A DNA stretch of 64,000 bases, from positions 1,347,392-1,411,391 of the forward strand of contig PSQN01000001.1 of assembly GCA_002989075.1 (NCBI GenBank), read 5' to 3'. Made by a program: the position numbers and the translations under genes. Source of the DNA: Arthonia radiata (Eukaryota; Ascomycota; Arthoniomycetes; Arthoniales; Arthoniaceae). Below the pieces are notes generated by a model. The model made no database searches. It saw only the letters and a list, made by a program, of their open reading frames with translations, and was not told the origin of the DNA. Of this stretch, positions 1 through 12,198 are shown piece after piece (position 1 is the stretch's first letter; every line of letters starts with the position of its first letter).

Positions 1-1497
1 TTACCTTGATACATGACGGTGACTTGCAGTTCCTTTGCCCTGCATATACTGTGCGCCTGCTTTAACGCAAGCCTCGCAAATCAACAGGTCTGTTCCTTTT
101 CCCATAGATCGTAGCAGGGAAGTCAAAATCGTTACACGCTGCGGATATTGCGGCGCCCAGGCGTCTTTTGGAGCAGTCGCAGTGGTAGTGGTAGAGCGGC
201 GGAGAACGGAGTGAGGTGCGAGTGGGACCAGTAAAGCGGGGGCGTGGTGATGGGCATATCCATGGTGTAGCCGTGGCTAGTAGGAGGGGATAGTGGGATG
301 TTGAGGTAATTGGCGTGAGACTGGCGTCCGAAAGGGAAAGATGGTGAGGAGTGAGATTGGTCGGACGGCGAGGGCATGTGAGAGGGGCGAAAGTAGATGA
401 GAAACCAATACATGGCAACATGGCGAAAAAGGCGAGAGGCTTGAGCCATAATGCGAGACTCACAGAACGCAAAGCGCGAAGGGATGGGGTGCGGAGAGAG
501 GGCGGAGTGCTAGCGAGAGGTAGGGAAACTGTTAGCGACGGTTGGATACGCTCAGAGATGCAAGCAGGGGTGCAGGACCATTAGGGGCATCGTAAGGACT
601 ACAGCGAGTACGTTTCAGACCAGGTGCAGAGCAGTCAGCGTTGAGCACACACGCACTGCTAGCCTCCCTTGCCGGCATCAAGGCCATCATGCGTACCACA
701 GCGGGGACGGTCCAGAGTCGATACAGTGTCGTCGCCGGTCCGCATGCACACGGTCTGCCCGCCCTTGTCTTGCATCAAAGGCACGAGAATATATTTAACG
801 GGTTTCATTGAGCGCTGAGCACTACAAACCTCAAGGCGTCATGGCCGAGGTGTTTACCCTCCATGCAGCGGCACCGCTGGAAAACGCCTTCTCGCTATCG
901 CCTGTCCACCGTTACCGTGCTGCTGTGCGAACGCTGTGCAGAAGGCGTATAGAAGGCGTGCAAAAGGCGTGCAAAAGGTTGGCCAAGCCAGTCCAGTCCG
1001 CATCACGCATCCTTGCACCGTCCATGAATCCCCCACCAGAATCAAACCCGCCAGAATGTCTGTCCATGCCTCCACTCCTCCGCGAGCGAACGATTCATGC
1101 GAGGCGATCACGACGAAGTGTGCTAAAACAAAAGAGAAGTGAAGTGAAGTGCGCCGCTTACCGTTGGACAAGAGCGCCGTGCTGGACTCGTCAGAGTCCG
1201 TATGTCCGTTGATTGTGTGGTGGCCAGTGGTGGTGTGTACGCCGGTCATGTAAGGGGCCGTCGATGAAAGGCCGTGGGTGTACTGTTCAGAATCGTCGTC
1301 GTAAATCGTACAGTGAACTGGTGGAAGAGAATTGAAGTTGTTGTGAGACAAGCTACACGTCAATCGACGTATGGTGTCTCTGCGAATGAGTATGCATCGG
1401 TATCGACACCTTCCAAGCCTGTGCGGCTCACGCCGGAGTCGGGGCTGTCCGTTTGTAACGTGCCTTGTCTACTCTGATTAGCGTGGAAGAAGTGCCG
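1..1497. other. Region without a supportable gene
   Basis: Several overlapping short frames occur on both strands but none shows a domain, a convincing start or a consistent splice pattern. Around 938-982 there is a short run of degenerate repeats built on AAGGCGTGCAAA. The right part is the 3' flank of the STE20 gene. Confidence 0.4.
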
Positions 1498-4169
1498 CTA
1501 GTTGCCGCGCTCACGCTTCTCCTGCTGCTTTGCTTTGCGAGCCGCGCGAACAAGCTCGGAGAGATGGTTGAGTGGGCTCGCCATCTGGATGAACGGGTGC
1601 TGGATACGCCAGAGTCAGTGTTGTGATACGCAATGTATACATTGATCACTCACCTTGAGGAGATCATGAGCGCTGGCACGCTTCTCCGGGTCGACTTTCA
1701 AGCTCAGATCCAAGAAGTCCTTGAACGTCGGACTGAGTTGGTCAGCGCTCTTGATCTGAGGGGTGCCCACAGTCGCGATCAGGTACAGCGCCCGCAGCGG
1801 ACTCTCCGTGAGATATGGCGGCTCGCCCTCGACCATTTCGATGGCCATGATGCCCAGTGACCAAATGTCGACCTTGCGGCCGTATTCTTTGCGGTTCACG
1901 ACTTCGGGTGCCATCCAGTATGGTGTGCCGACCATGGTCGTGCGCTTGGTCTGTGAGTCGTGGAGCTCTGCCACGAACCCGAAATCAGTCAGCTTGATGT
2001 TGCCGTCCATGGCCAAGAGGATATTGTCCGATTTGATGTCACGGTGAATGACTTGGCGCGAGTGGAGATGCTGGAGACCTTGCAATGTCTCTCTGCAGAC
2101 CGCGGCGATCTGCTGCTCGGACATCATGTTGAAAGTGACCACATCAGTCAGTGATCCGCCCTCCATGTATTCCATAATCACCCAAAGATCCAGCTGGACC
2201 AGGTACGAGTCGATGAAATTGACAATGTTCTTGTGCTTGCTCGCCTTCATGACAATGATCTCATTGAAGATCAACTCCTTCTTAGGCTGCTGCCGCAAGT
2301 TCATCTGCTTGATCGCGATACGCTTGTTGGTGCCAGCTTCATATGCGGCATACACACCGCCGGAAGCGCCCTTTCCGATCATCTGCAGGTCAAAGTAACG
2401 CGTTGTAGGGTCACCAGGTGAGCAGACGGTTCGAAGCTTCTCCACAACCTCACCAGCGGTCATTTCGCGCTTACGCTCACGAGGCCGAGCGGGTGGAGGC
2501 ACGTTCTCTCGAGCTTCTGACTGAGCCTGTGAAACATCCTTCGGTGGCATAGTTTGATTGTTTGGAGCAGGATAAGCAGCCTGCGGCTGCTTTTGTGAGA
2601 GGCTTCGCGAAACGTATTGCTGCGGCTGGGTTGGGTAAGATGGCTTCATGTTTGGCTCATCGCGGTAAGGGTATACAGAGCCGCCGTTCGTGGGAGGCTC
2701 GACAACTGGGGAAGCAGGAGATGTGTTTGAGCGGTTGCGGTACTGTGAGTGCGCAGCAGACTGGGACTCAGGTATCGATGGGTACTGGTATGGAGCTTTC
2801 TTTTCCGTAGCCGGACTCTTCGCAGCGGGGAATTGGTCGCGATTGGCGGGCGTAGTGGGCGCTGAGCGCTGGTAGCTGTAGTGCGATGGGCCAGTGCTGA
2901 TGGACGACGGTGGCTTTGGCGCGGCGCGGTGTGGGATCAGATTGTTGTTCTGGGATTGCGGCTGTCCGTAGTTCGTAGATTGATAGCCAGTCGACGGACC
3001 TGATACTCGCCCACCGGGCGGAGGAGGGGCTGCTCGAGGGTGCTCGAAGCTTGTTTCATGATTTGTCGGAAAGCGCGGACTCGACGGCGGACTAGCACTG
3101 CTGCCCATGTATGGGCTCACCATGCCTTGTTGGGATGCTCCGGACGAATGTCGCTCTCTGCTGTAGTGCGACGTATCGGGATTGATGCGCGCATGCTCGA
3201 GCTTCGTGTACGGTGTATCATCGTTGCCCTCGCTGGTCTCCTGCCAGAACTTGACAACGTCGTAGACGGCTTGTGGATTGTTCTTCTGTTCGCTCTGTGA
3301 GATACCACTGCGCTCTAGTATTGACTGCCACTCGACGGGCAGACCCTGGCGTAATAGATGTTAGCTCAGTGCAACAAAGCGAGGAGCCGTGCGGGATTCG
3401 CATTGATGATGCAGGACTAGTCACGTACCGTGAATTCTCCGGTGGAATTATCATAGCCCACATGGGTCAGATGCACTGGGTTCTCAGGCAGCGAAATCTG
3501 CGGCTTTCGCGGCGATCCCAACATGTCTTTCATGCGCTGCGACAAGCCGCTCTTCTTGCGAGCTGCCTTTTGCGAGTTGCCACTGTCATCCGAAAGGCGA
3601 TTTGAAGGACTCTTGAGTGGCGGATCGATGCGGCGCGAATTCTGGTTCTCCATGTTGGAGAAGCTGGAGCCCAGCAGGTAGCTGGCCGACTTGCGCAATC
3701 GCCGTCTTTCGCCAGTTGATTCTGCGGTAGCTGTGGAGCTAGTAGCGGAGGTGGGAGCGGAGTCGGTGGTGTACGCGTGTTGCCCGACTGATGGGCGAGA
3801 CAGCTTATCCTGGATGCGTTCGAATTGGCTGAAGCTAGCGGTGCTGGGAGAATAGCGATCGACTGAGGGGGATTGGTTGTTGAGGAGAAAGGCAGCTTCC
3901 TGCGTCGACGGGTGAGGGCGAGTAAGGTTGGCGGAGGTGACAGGTAGCGGGGTAGGCAAATACTGTTGAGAGAACGAGTGGTAGTCGCGAGAGCCCTGAC
4001 GGGAGTGCGAGGTGGAAGAGAAGTGATTGTGGAAATGGGTAGATGCTGGAGAAGGTGAAGTAGCGTTTCTAGAGTGAGTTGGCTGATAGTGGCTTGGTGG
4101 GGTCGCCAGGGCTGAGGGCTCCTGCTCTTGGGACTTCCGACGCGGAACCGAAGCAAAGAACTGTTGCAT
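1498..4169 (-). CDS. STE20: Ste20/PakA-type p21-activated serine/threonine kinase
   Basis: PAK kinase predicted to act downstream of Cdc42/Rac in polarity and MAPK signalling. Three exons, 4169-3429, 3345-1654 and 1599-1498, stay in frame and give 844 aa. A CRIB (p21-binding) motif at about residues 225-250 starts [14 protein letters not shown] and is interrupted by intron 1 between EFT and GLP, which restores the family pattern. A long Ser/Pro/Gln-rich linker follows. The kinase domain at about 560-815 has the glycine loop GKGASGG, catalytic [11 protein letters not shown], and the PAK activation segment [12 protein letters not shown]. The wording around [18 protein letters not shown] and the absence of a PH domain favour Ste20 over Cla4. 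The last exon supplies HPF and a basic tail. The reading frame extends upstream of ATG 4169 only through a non-ATG codon, so 4169 is chosen. A 73-codon upstream frame ends 5 nt before it. Confidence 0.93.
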
Positions 4170-4174
4170 AATCC

Positions 4175-4396
4175 TCACTCAGAGCTGGGCAGCGACGGGT
4201 CGCGCCATGTGCGGAAAGATGGGGGCAATGCGGGCGGAAGCGAGAGTGTTGTTAGTTGAAGCAACGAGAGCGAGTGGTTGAGAGAAGGTTGGCAGATGAC
4301 ACGGTCAAGGATGCGCAAAGTCGGGGAAATCATTGACCAGATGCCAAGACCTACGCACGTGACCGGACTTTCCTCCTCAGCGTTATTCTCGACCAT
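4175..4396 (-). promoter_or_regulatory. Possible upstream ORF in the STE20 leader
   Basis: A 73-codon frame begins with ATG at 4396 and ends with TGA at 4177-4175, leaving 5 nt before the chosen STE20 start codon. It encodes no recognised domain. If the transcript starts upstream of 4396, ribosomes would have to pass or reinitiate after it. A leader intron removing it is equally possible. Only the position is seen. A regulatory role is inference. Confidence 0.3.
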
Positions 4397-5054
4397 GCCG
4401 CGGCATCATGCAAGGAACAGTCTATTTCGGAAGCGTACACAAGCATGAGGAATCGTTGCTTAGTGTCTCATTATGCGTGTGTAATACTGGGCAGCCGAAA
4501 ATTAACTTCTCAAAGTAGTGGTGGAATGGCGATCCCCGCGCCGGACCCAAGCAGGCACATGCAGCTCGTAGTCAGGAACAGACCCTTAGTGTCACCCTAC
4601 CTCTTCGCTATCTTTCTCTTACACTTCATGCAGTATCACACATGCATAGGCACTGATGCTATTTCGGACTCGATCCCACACTGGGGAGATCGAGCAGCTT
4701 TCATTAGGGTAATTGCCAGACCCACTGGACAACCACGTAGGCTGTCACTTCATCGTATACGCTTTCGGCCCTCATACTGTATCATAGCCTATCATCAGGG
4801 GCTCGTGTATCCGTACAACGCCCGTGAAATACACTCTCAAACATTTCACCTTGTGGGCACGCACATGAGCCAACTCTGACTCGTCGATCGTGCATGCTCA
4901 CAACTGGCTTCCGTCACACATGGTATCCATTCCCCACCGAAACGCGTCTAGGTGCACGTCCATCGCCGAGGGCTCCATTGCTACACCCGTTGCATCCCTT
5001 GCCCGCTATGCAAAACGCCAATCCCATGCGAGATACCGCCATGTTGCGCCGCCA
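4397..5054. other. Intergenic: STE20 5' side and phytochrome 3' side
   Basis: No supportable gene. The stretch separates the start of STE20 from the stop of the phytochrome gene, both on the minus strand. Plus-strand frames here have no recognisable content. Confidence 0.5.
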
Positions 5055-8000
5055 TCAACTATCGTTCCATCGTAAGGGGAGAGGTTCCGGGACCTCCTTC
5101 TTCGCTTCTTCGTCGGCCTTCTTCTCGCCCTCGTCTTGCACCATGTCGACTCGGGCTTTCTCTTCATCCCGAGCTTCGTCCCGCTTCTCATCACTGGTAT
5201 AAGGTGTTTTATCGCCTGGGCGCGTGGAGGCGGCGAAGACATTCGGCTGTGCCTGTCTGAAATAGCCACCGTGCTCCCAATGTCCAGGTCGATAGAGACT
5301 GTCTTTGCGTGTTCCCGAATCGACTATGCATTTCAAAAGCTCTTGTAACCTCATGAAATTGATGGGCTTCAGTATCCAAGCGTCGAATCCTGCTTCGATA
5401 TATTGTTCACGATCCTTCTCCGCCAAGGTCGCAGAGACGGCAATGATAGGCACGCGCCCATTGAGTGAGGCTCTTTCAGAAAGCATCCGCGTCGGATGGG
5501 ACTTTTCAAAAGATCGGATCATCTTTGTCGAAGTCAAACCGTCAACAATGGGCATCTGCATGTCCATGAGCACGGCATCAAACTTGCCCGGGTTGTCGCC
5601 AAACGTGGAAGCGCATTCGTCTCCATTAACCGTCAGATAGATGTCGTGCCCTGCCTTCTGCAGACGTTTCTGCACGATCTTGCTGTTGATCGGGTCGTCC
5701 TCAGCCACAAGCACCTGCATATGATTTGCATCCACAGCTCGTGGTTCCGGCTCTGAACGAGGATTTTCCTCGACTTTGTTCTTGGGTGTGGCTTGTGGAA
5801 CTACATTACGTTCTGGTGCTGACGGTGACCGCTCGAACTCGTCAGGTACTCGTATAGGGCGAATTGGCTGGCCTGAGTCTGTCACAAAGGCTTGACCAGG
5901 TGTAGATGGATAAGAATGCCGGCCAATGGATTTAGCACTTGGCGGCTCTCCGGGCGTTGTGTCGAAGCTTGCAGAAGGGGGGGTCTGGAAAGGGCCAGGC
6001 GGATTGGCCCAAGAAATATGACTCGAGCCTTGCCGTGATCTGCGACCAGAAGTTGATGGCCGCTCGCTCGTAGGACCTTCCACCATGTGAGGTTCTTGCA
6101 TCGCCTCGATTAATCTATCGACACCACTCCTTCCGCTTTGCTGACTTGAGATGCTTCGCAGGCTTTTCGCGCTTTTAGTGCTCCTGAGACTGGTGCGGCT
6201 TTTGGCGCTGTGTACGCTATCCTCGCTCGTGCGCCTGGACAGCCCGCGAGGCGAGCTCGTCAACTCTTTTTGCGTTGAGTCTCGCGGTGGTGAGTCAGCT
6301 CCAAAGAGTGTCTTCTCTTGTAAGGTCTTGAAAGTGTCTGGCGGCTCGTCTGATTTTACTGACTCGACCTCGGATCCGACTTCAAGCAGCTTGCCTTCCT
6401 TGGCTGTCTCAGGAAGCTGGAAAGTGAACGAGATAATAAATCTTGACCCCTTTCCTTCCTCGGACTTGAGACGAAGCTGACCGCTCATGTTTTTCACGAC
6501 CCGTGCGACGACTGCCAAGCCGAGACCCAGCGCTCGCTTGCTTTCATGTTCAATCGCCTTCGGCGAATCGGGGGCGAGCGACTCTTCGATGATACCGGTC
6601 GCCTCAGCCTGGACCTGCTCAAGCTGGGCGAAGAGAGCATCCATCTTTTCATTATTCATGCCAGCTCCGGTGTCCTCAACGGTGATTTCCACGTCAGCTT
6701 GTTGCTCGCGCTGACCGGTGACCTTGACTTCCACCGTGACGCTGCCTTTCGTGGTGGCTTCAATTGCGTTCGCAACGACGTTCGAAATAGCTTGCCGTAT
6801 CTTACGTTGATCTCCAAGCACATTCTCCGGGACATACTTGTGCTTGATCACGTTGTATTCGATGCCTTTGCGATTAGCCTCTCCACGGAAGGGATCGACC
6901 GCCTCGTCAAACGTTGCTAGAAAATTGATTGCCTCGTCGCGAACTAGTTCAATGCCGGCTTCAGTCTTCGTCAAGTCCAGTAGATCATTGATCACGTAGA
7001 TCAATGATTTGGAAGCCGAGTGCGACTTCGAAAGGTTATCTCGTGTCTCTTGATCAAGCGATCCCTCCATGGCGATCTCCAAATAATTAATGATTGCGTT
7101 CAGGGGCGTTCGAACCTCGTGTGCTGAGTTAGCAAGGAGCAGCTTTGTTAGGTGGCTGTTCTCCAGAGCAGCCTCCTTCTGTCTCCAGACCTCGATGAAC
7201 TTGCCATACACTAAGCAAAGCACTGCAGCTGTCTCGACTTCTTCCTCGGTCCACTCACGTCCTTTTCCAACGACTTTCTCGCTCCAGGTTTTGAAGCTCT
7301 TACGTGGCTCAAGATAACCCTCTGTACCTTCTTTGACGTATTTCTCGTATGGATTGCCTGCCCACTTGACTTCTCTCAAGACACCCTTCCGAAAGAAGAC
7401 AATGAAGTCGGAGCCTGAGGTTGACAGCGGAACAAGTAAGAGGCCGGCGAGCGTCTTAAAGCCAGGTGGGTAACGGAGATCCGGGAAGTCTTCACAAATG
7501 TCTACCGAGGTAAGCACTGAAGTGAAACTCCTCATGCGAAGGTACTCGACCATCGCAAGCGCCTCTTGCGTAGCTTCGATTTTGCCCAAAGTCTTTGTCT
7601 CACCATGGATCGATAAAAGTCCAAAATCAGCATCAAACAGACTCAAGAGGTCTTCAGATGAAGCGATGATATAGCCAGATGGATTCTTGCTGGTGGGGGC
7701 GGTGTTGATTAGTTTGCGAGCTTGCAGTCGCGATGCATAAGAAAGCCGCTCGATGTTGCGAGACGCAAAGTCACCGACGAGGCGACACATCTTGCGAATT
7801 GGAAACGATACCCTAGTCCCCTGCGAGCCGTACGTGTGACAAGATATCAGGCCCCACAATTCGTTGAAGGCGTTGATAGAAATGGACATGGACGATCGCA
7901 CAGCCATGTTTGCGAGATACTTAATGTGAATTGGCGACATTGCTCGTAAGTATGAATGCGTGAGGTCGACGGGGGTCTGAAGATCCTCTACTGTCCGGCA

Positions 8001-9677
8001 AACAAGCCGCGACGTCTCATGATCTCGATCGTACAATAACCTTACGCGATTAATGCGATATAGGTCTCGAGCTTGTTTTGGAATGTCAGACGCCGGAAAA
8101 TGGAGGCCTTTGTACAGATCTTTAGTTGCGCGAGGGTCCACCAGTTCCGTGACTACCTTGCCATTCCATTGCGGGTCGAATTGATAGACCATTACGCGAT
8201 GAAAGCCGGTCAGTTCTTTCACGATGCCGACAAGGATTTTGAGGAAGTCGTCAAGAGTTGGGGCCTCGGCTAACTGCTCTTGAACCTGAGACATGATGTT
8301 GAAAACTTCCATGGCGGCAGCTTCACCCTTTCGTTTCCTCGCGCTTCGCAAAACACGAAGTGGCCGGCTGGAGGTTTCTGTGCTGTCTTTGAACTCTTGC
8401 TCCGATGGGTCGCTCGCGAGAGTGTCCTCCGGGGGCTCAGGAGTCTTTTCATTTGGAGCTGTCAAGGGGAAATCGGGGTCGTCTTCAAGCTCGAACTCAC
8501 ATATCAGTAGGTCAGGATGTGCCCTATTAATATGCATAGCACACCAGAGCTTTCGTGATCTCCTTTGGGGACCTCTGACTGATCTATTACATCTTGTTAG
8601 TCTTCCCTATCGTGCACTCAGAGAAAAGGTGCCCTCTTACAATGTAAAAACTTCGGGACCATTCGTTTCTACGTCCGTCCCTTCATCGCGAATGAAGTCA
8701 ATGTGGTCGAGTAGATTATCGGTTTGCTCCTCGCTTAAGATATCACTGAAGCTTTGCAAAGCGAACAACTGCCGCGGCGTATAACCAATGATCCGCTTAG
8801 AATTTTCACTGACCACACGCACCGTCAGTTTACCCTCTTCTTCTTCTTGTAGTGCAACCAACAGGCCAAAGGATTGCACGGCACCGGGGATATGTATTGG
8901 CTCGTCTTCGCATCGTTGTAGCGTCTCTCCATCTCGTCCTGTGATGACCGCATGCCCGCCTTCAGTCACCACATGTTTGAACCGTGCCGTGAGCAAACCG
9001 CCATTATCGTCAGGTTCTTTTCCTATGCCCTTGCTTGTGATCGAATCCGCCCTGCCTACCGAGGGTGGTCGCCCGGAGACATTTTCAGATATACCCGACT
9101 TAACGGAGGCTGCATCGCTTGTGACGGCGTAGCCATGATCACCTCCCACGTTGTGATATCTGTTTGATCCGGTAGTGGAGCTCTTGCGCGAATCATTGCC
9201 CTGACTGAAAATCTCTTGATGCACTGGGCCGCCGTGCTGGGATTTATCTGATTCTTCCACAATTGGCGTTGGCAATCCAGCAGAGGAAGATGTCCTGCTC
9301 ATGTCTGTGGTTCGACTAGCAGCATCACCCTTGACGTCTGTAAAGTAGCCATCTTTCTTTTCTTTGTATTGAATGGGAGTGGGTGTTGGATCGACACTGA
9401 CGAAGCTGCGCATCGGAAAGACACGGTCGACCGCGTCTGGGCTGATCATGGCTTGTCCAGCTCCAACATCATCGCTGACGGATGTCGCGCGAGGTCTCCT
9501 TGCCGCTGCTGTGGGATCAGGGTGTGGGAGAGGATTTAATCTCAGCTTGGATGGGGATGCAATCTTTTGTCCGGAAAAGATGGATGGGACATCTTCTGTA
9601 GTGGCCTCGGGGTTGCGCGCGGGAGTCGACATCGGCGCGCTACCGCGATCTGGATCTGGCGAGCGGGGAGGTGTCAT
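5055..9677 (-). CDS. fphA: Fungal phytochrome, hybrid histidine kinase
   Basis: Red/far-red photoreceptor kinase. Two exons, 9677-8641 and 8583-5055, give 1521 aa. The 57-nt intron has an ACTAAC branch site, and using its TAG acceptor joins FTL to SVRGPQRRS in frame. After a Ser-rich N-terminal extension, the PAS domain carries RCEDEPIHIPGA with Cys256, the expected biliverdin attachment site of this family. The GAF domain has FPASDIPKQARDLYR and the PHY domain follows. The kinase core has H-box AHEVRTPLN (His834), then DTGAGM and GLGLAVVARVV. A disordered Ser/Pro linker leads to a receiver domain with VLVAEDD and LMDMQMP (Asp1353). The product ends in a charged Glu/Lys tail. All functional residues look intact. 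In Aspergillus FphA acts with the HOG MAPK path; that role here is inference. Confidence 0.96.
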
Positions 9678-11081
9678 GCCTTTGGAGAGGTGTAATCGTC
9701 GGCAGGCATCGGGTACGGATGGACGTGATTAGGGTGTGCAAATCGTCCAGATCGTCAATTGAACAACCGCGATCGCGTTTGATATGAGTCCTTGCCCAGT
9801 TAAATTTCATGAATTCTGTTTCGGGGCATGCTGGACCATTTCCAAACTGGCTGAGGAGAAAACAACAGATTCTTTGTCGCGAAGTGCGCTTGATTCGATA
9901 TTGAAATCGAAGCGAGCAACGAATCGAGACTTTTGAGGAGGGTTTAAAATGTAGAGGGCTTGAGACGAAGGACGGTAGTTGGCTGAACGGTGGCAAATAT
10001 TGGGGTAGCTAATGCTCGGCGGCGATAGATAGAGGTGATGTTGCAATGGTATAGGGCAGGTTTTGAATGGTGCGAGGTTGGCCCTGTGCTGTAGGACGTA
10101 TAGACGACAGTCTGGTGAGGTTGTTCTCAGGCTCCAGAAGTTCGGATAGTGAAAGGCGCGGGAGTAGGTTGGTGAAGAGCAGAGCATGCGCTACTATCAT
10201 CGAGGTGCCAGAAACAGCGAGTCGGAGAGCCTGGAAGGAGATGGGATGACAATCGCGATCAAAGCATCTAAGCGCGCGTCTCGAGGGGCCAGAAATGTGT
10301 CATTGTGCGCTTGGCAAATCTTATTGCAAATAACCGTGTATCGCGATTGTATGTAGTGAACTGCGATTGCATAAGGGTTATTATGCAGAGTTGCCATCTA
10401 GTAGCAATCTGAAACCAACGTCGTGGTACGAACACACGTGCGCCCGCCGTCAAATTCAGAGACATGTCCCCGTGCAGTCACCCGTGACGCGTCTGCATCA
10501 AGAATACGAGTCACTGATCGTATCGTGAAAAGCCGTTTCCACCGATCTCCCAGCTAAGACACTGTCACGTGTAACGCGTTCAGCATCAATATGTCTGTAC
10601 TCGTGGTTCGCTCCATGCTCTTGTTCTACGAGTCAGCCCCGCCCAAGTAGAACACGCCGCTCGAATCGCGATACGTGTGGTGTAGCCAAAAATCGACACG
10701 CCATTGCGCATGTATCAGCTTACGAATTTCTAGGCGGCGACCTTGGCTCATGCTGGCTCGCGGAGATCCGTCTTGAAATCAATCACTGGAGATTGAGGGA
10801 ATTTTACAGCTTATTGCGGAGACATTTGCTTTCAATGAGCAGAGCAGCACCGGGCAACAAGTGAGCGCAGATGTGTCTTAAGCATGACATATTAGCATGC
10901 CGAGACTGTGCTCGCCAAGTGATCACCATCGCGTTCGAAATGTCGCCTTCGATCGTACAGCTGTCTGATTGATGTCGTATCTAGTTACATTTCAGCGCAG
11001 TCATATCAATCCAGAAGACCATCTTCAAATGTATTCCCTCATCAACACCGCCCTTGCTATGCTCCCACAGAGTTGATGGAG
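9678..11081. other. Intergenic 1.4 kb: phytochrome promoter side, cytochrome b5 3' side
   Basis: No gene could be supported on either strand. Frames in 9.8-10.5 kb are short, overlap each other and show no domain. The region presumably contains the phytochrome 5' leader and promoter. I could not point to a specific light-response element. Confidence 0.5.
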
Positions 11082-11678
11082 TTACTGCTCCTTGTTTGCG
11101 TTCATGTAATAGTATGCGCCGTATGCTGCTGCTGCGCCGATGAAGATGATGCCGTACAAGCCCAAGCTGAGCCCGCCGCCGCCGGAACTCTGGGACGATG
11201 AAGGTGCAGATGTGGTTTTCTTGGGTTCGGGGTCACCGGGCTAGAGGATTTGGTATCAGCTTGTGCCCTACAACCTTTATCTTCGACGGCGAGGTTCACT
11301 TATGGAAGGAGGAGTGGGTGCGCAACATAGGATCGTGGTGCCAAGATATGGATGGGCTTCAAACGCACCTGTCTCTTGAGATTGCCAATCAGTAGCCCAT
11401 TGAGTATTTCGCGCGCCTCATCGCTATGTCCAACATCTTCGAAAGCCTCTGTCGCATCTTGACCGCCAACATCGAGCAATACCTCCTCTCCACCACTGCG
11501 CGATAATGCTGTCAGCATGTGCTTCAGGTCGTGAGGCGAGAAAAGGTCTAGTATGGAAAACGTACGGATGCTCATCTACAAAAGTTGATGCATTGTAGAC
11601 CTTGTCGTGTACCACGACGTGTAGGTCTTTCTTCGAGGTGTGGCCGGAGACATCTGTGTAGGTGTACTCCTCCGACAT
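11082..11678 (-). CDS. CYB5: Microsomal cytochrome b5, tail-anchored
   Basis: Small haem protein that passes electrons to ER desaturases and P450 enzymes. Three exons, 11678-11566, 11495-11369 and 11240-11082, give 132 aa, the usual length. The N-terminus [19 protein letters not shown] is the typical b5 start. The haem-ligand HPGG motif is formed across intron 1 (HP in exon 1, GG in exon 2). The second ligand region is [12 protein letters not shown]. After a Pro/Ser linker the C-terminus has a single membrane segment (about residues 107-127, [20 protein letters not shown]) and a short polar tail, the layout of a tail-anchored ER protein. Introns are about 70 and 128 nt. Confidence 0.94.
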
Positions 11679-12198
11679 GGTGCTTGGTCCGAGTTTACTG
11701 ATGGAGTGGGCTTGATGGGCTACAAGCGGTTCTATGCGCTGGAGCTGGGGAGCTGCCCTGCAGTGCCTGCCTATCGTGACTATTTTACCTCCGACCGAGG
11801 TTTCGGCGAACTCAAAGTGACGTCGAAACAGTAATGAAATGCCTTTGATCCTGTGCCACAATAAATGTGTTTCTTCTGTGAGAACCCAATTGACCCGACT
11901 TTCTGGTCCCAACAAATGAGGTAAGGCGCGTTAGTAACAACTTGTCAGGAAAGGCTGCCGGATTGTTACGAGGACGCGCTTCTCTGCACTCATACATCCA
12001 AACGGAAATCTTATGATACGCGGATTCCAGATCGTCGAGCGCATGCGCGGGAGCGAATTTCTCTTCGCAATATGCGTATAGACAACAAAGAGCTGGCGTA
12101 ACAGTTATTTTGTGCAGAAAATAACAATACTTGTTACCGGTTAAGGCTCTTATGCTCAATCTCATTTGACAAGCACCCTATCATGACTGAGCATCTTG
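11679..12198. other. Intergenic: CYB5 promoter side, MAK5 3' side
   Basis: About 520 bp with no supportable gene. Both neighbours run on the minus strand, so this holds the CYB5 leader and the MAK5 3' end. Confidence 0.5.

Noticed and set aside
854-1363. 169-codon minus-strand frame near the left end
   Set aside because: Starts at a non-ATG codon, has no domain and ends in GC-rich filler. One GTAAGC donor inside was not matched by a supported downstream exon.
1378-1490. Minus-strand frame ending in DTDAYSFAETPYVD that looks like a protein C-terminus
   Set aside because: It would need to be spliced to STE20 exon 3, but the available GTGAGC donor has the wrong phase and leads to a stop or another frame.
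1498-4169. Assignment of the PAK kinase as Cla4
   Set aside because: No PH domain before the CRIB motif, and kinase-domain wording matches Ste20/PakA better.
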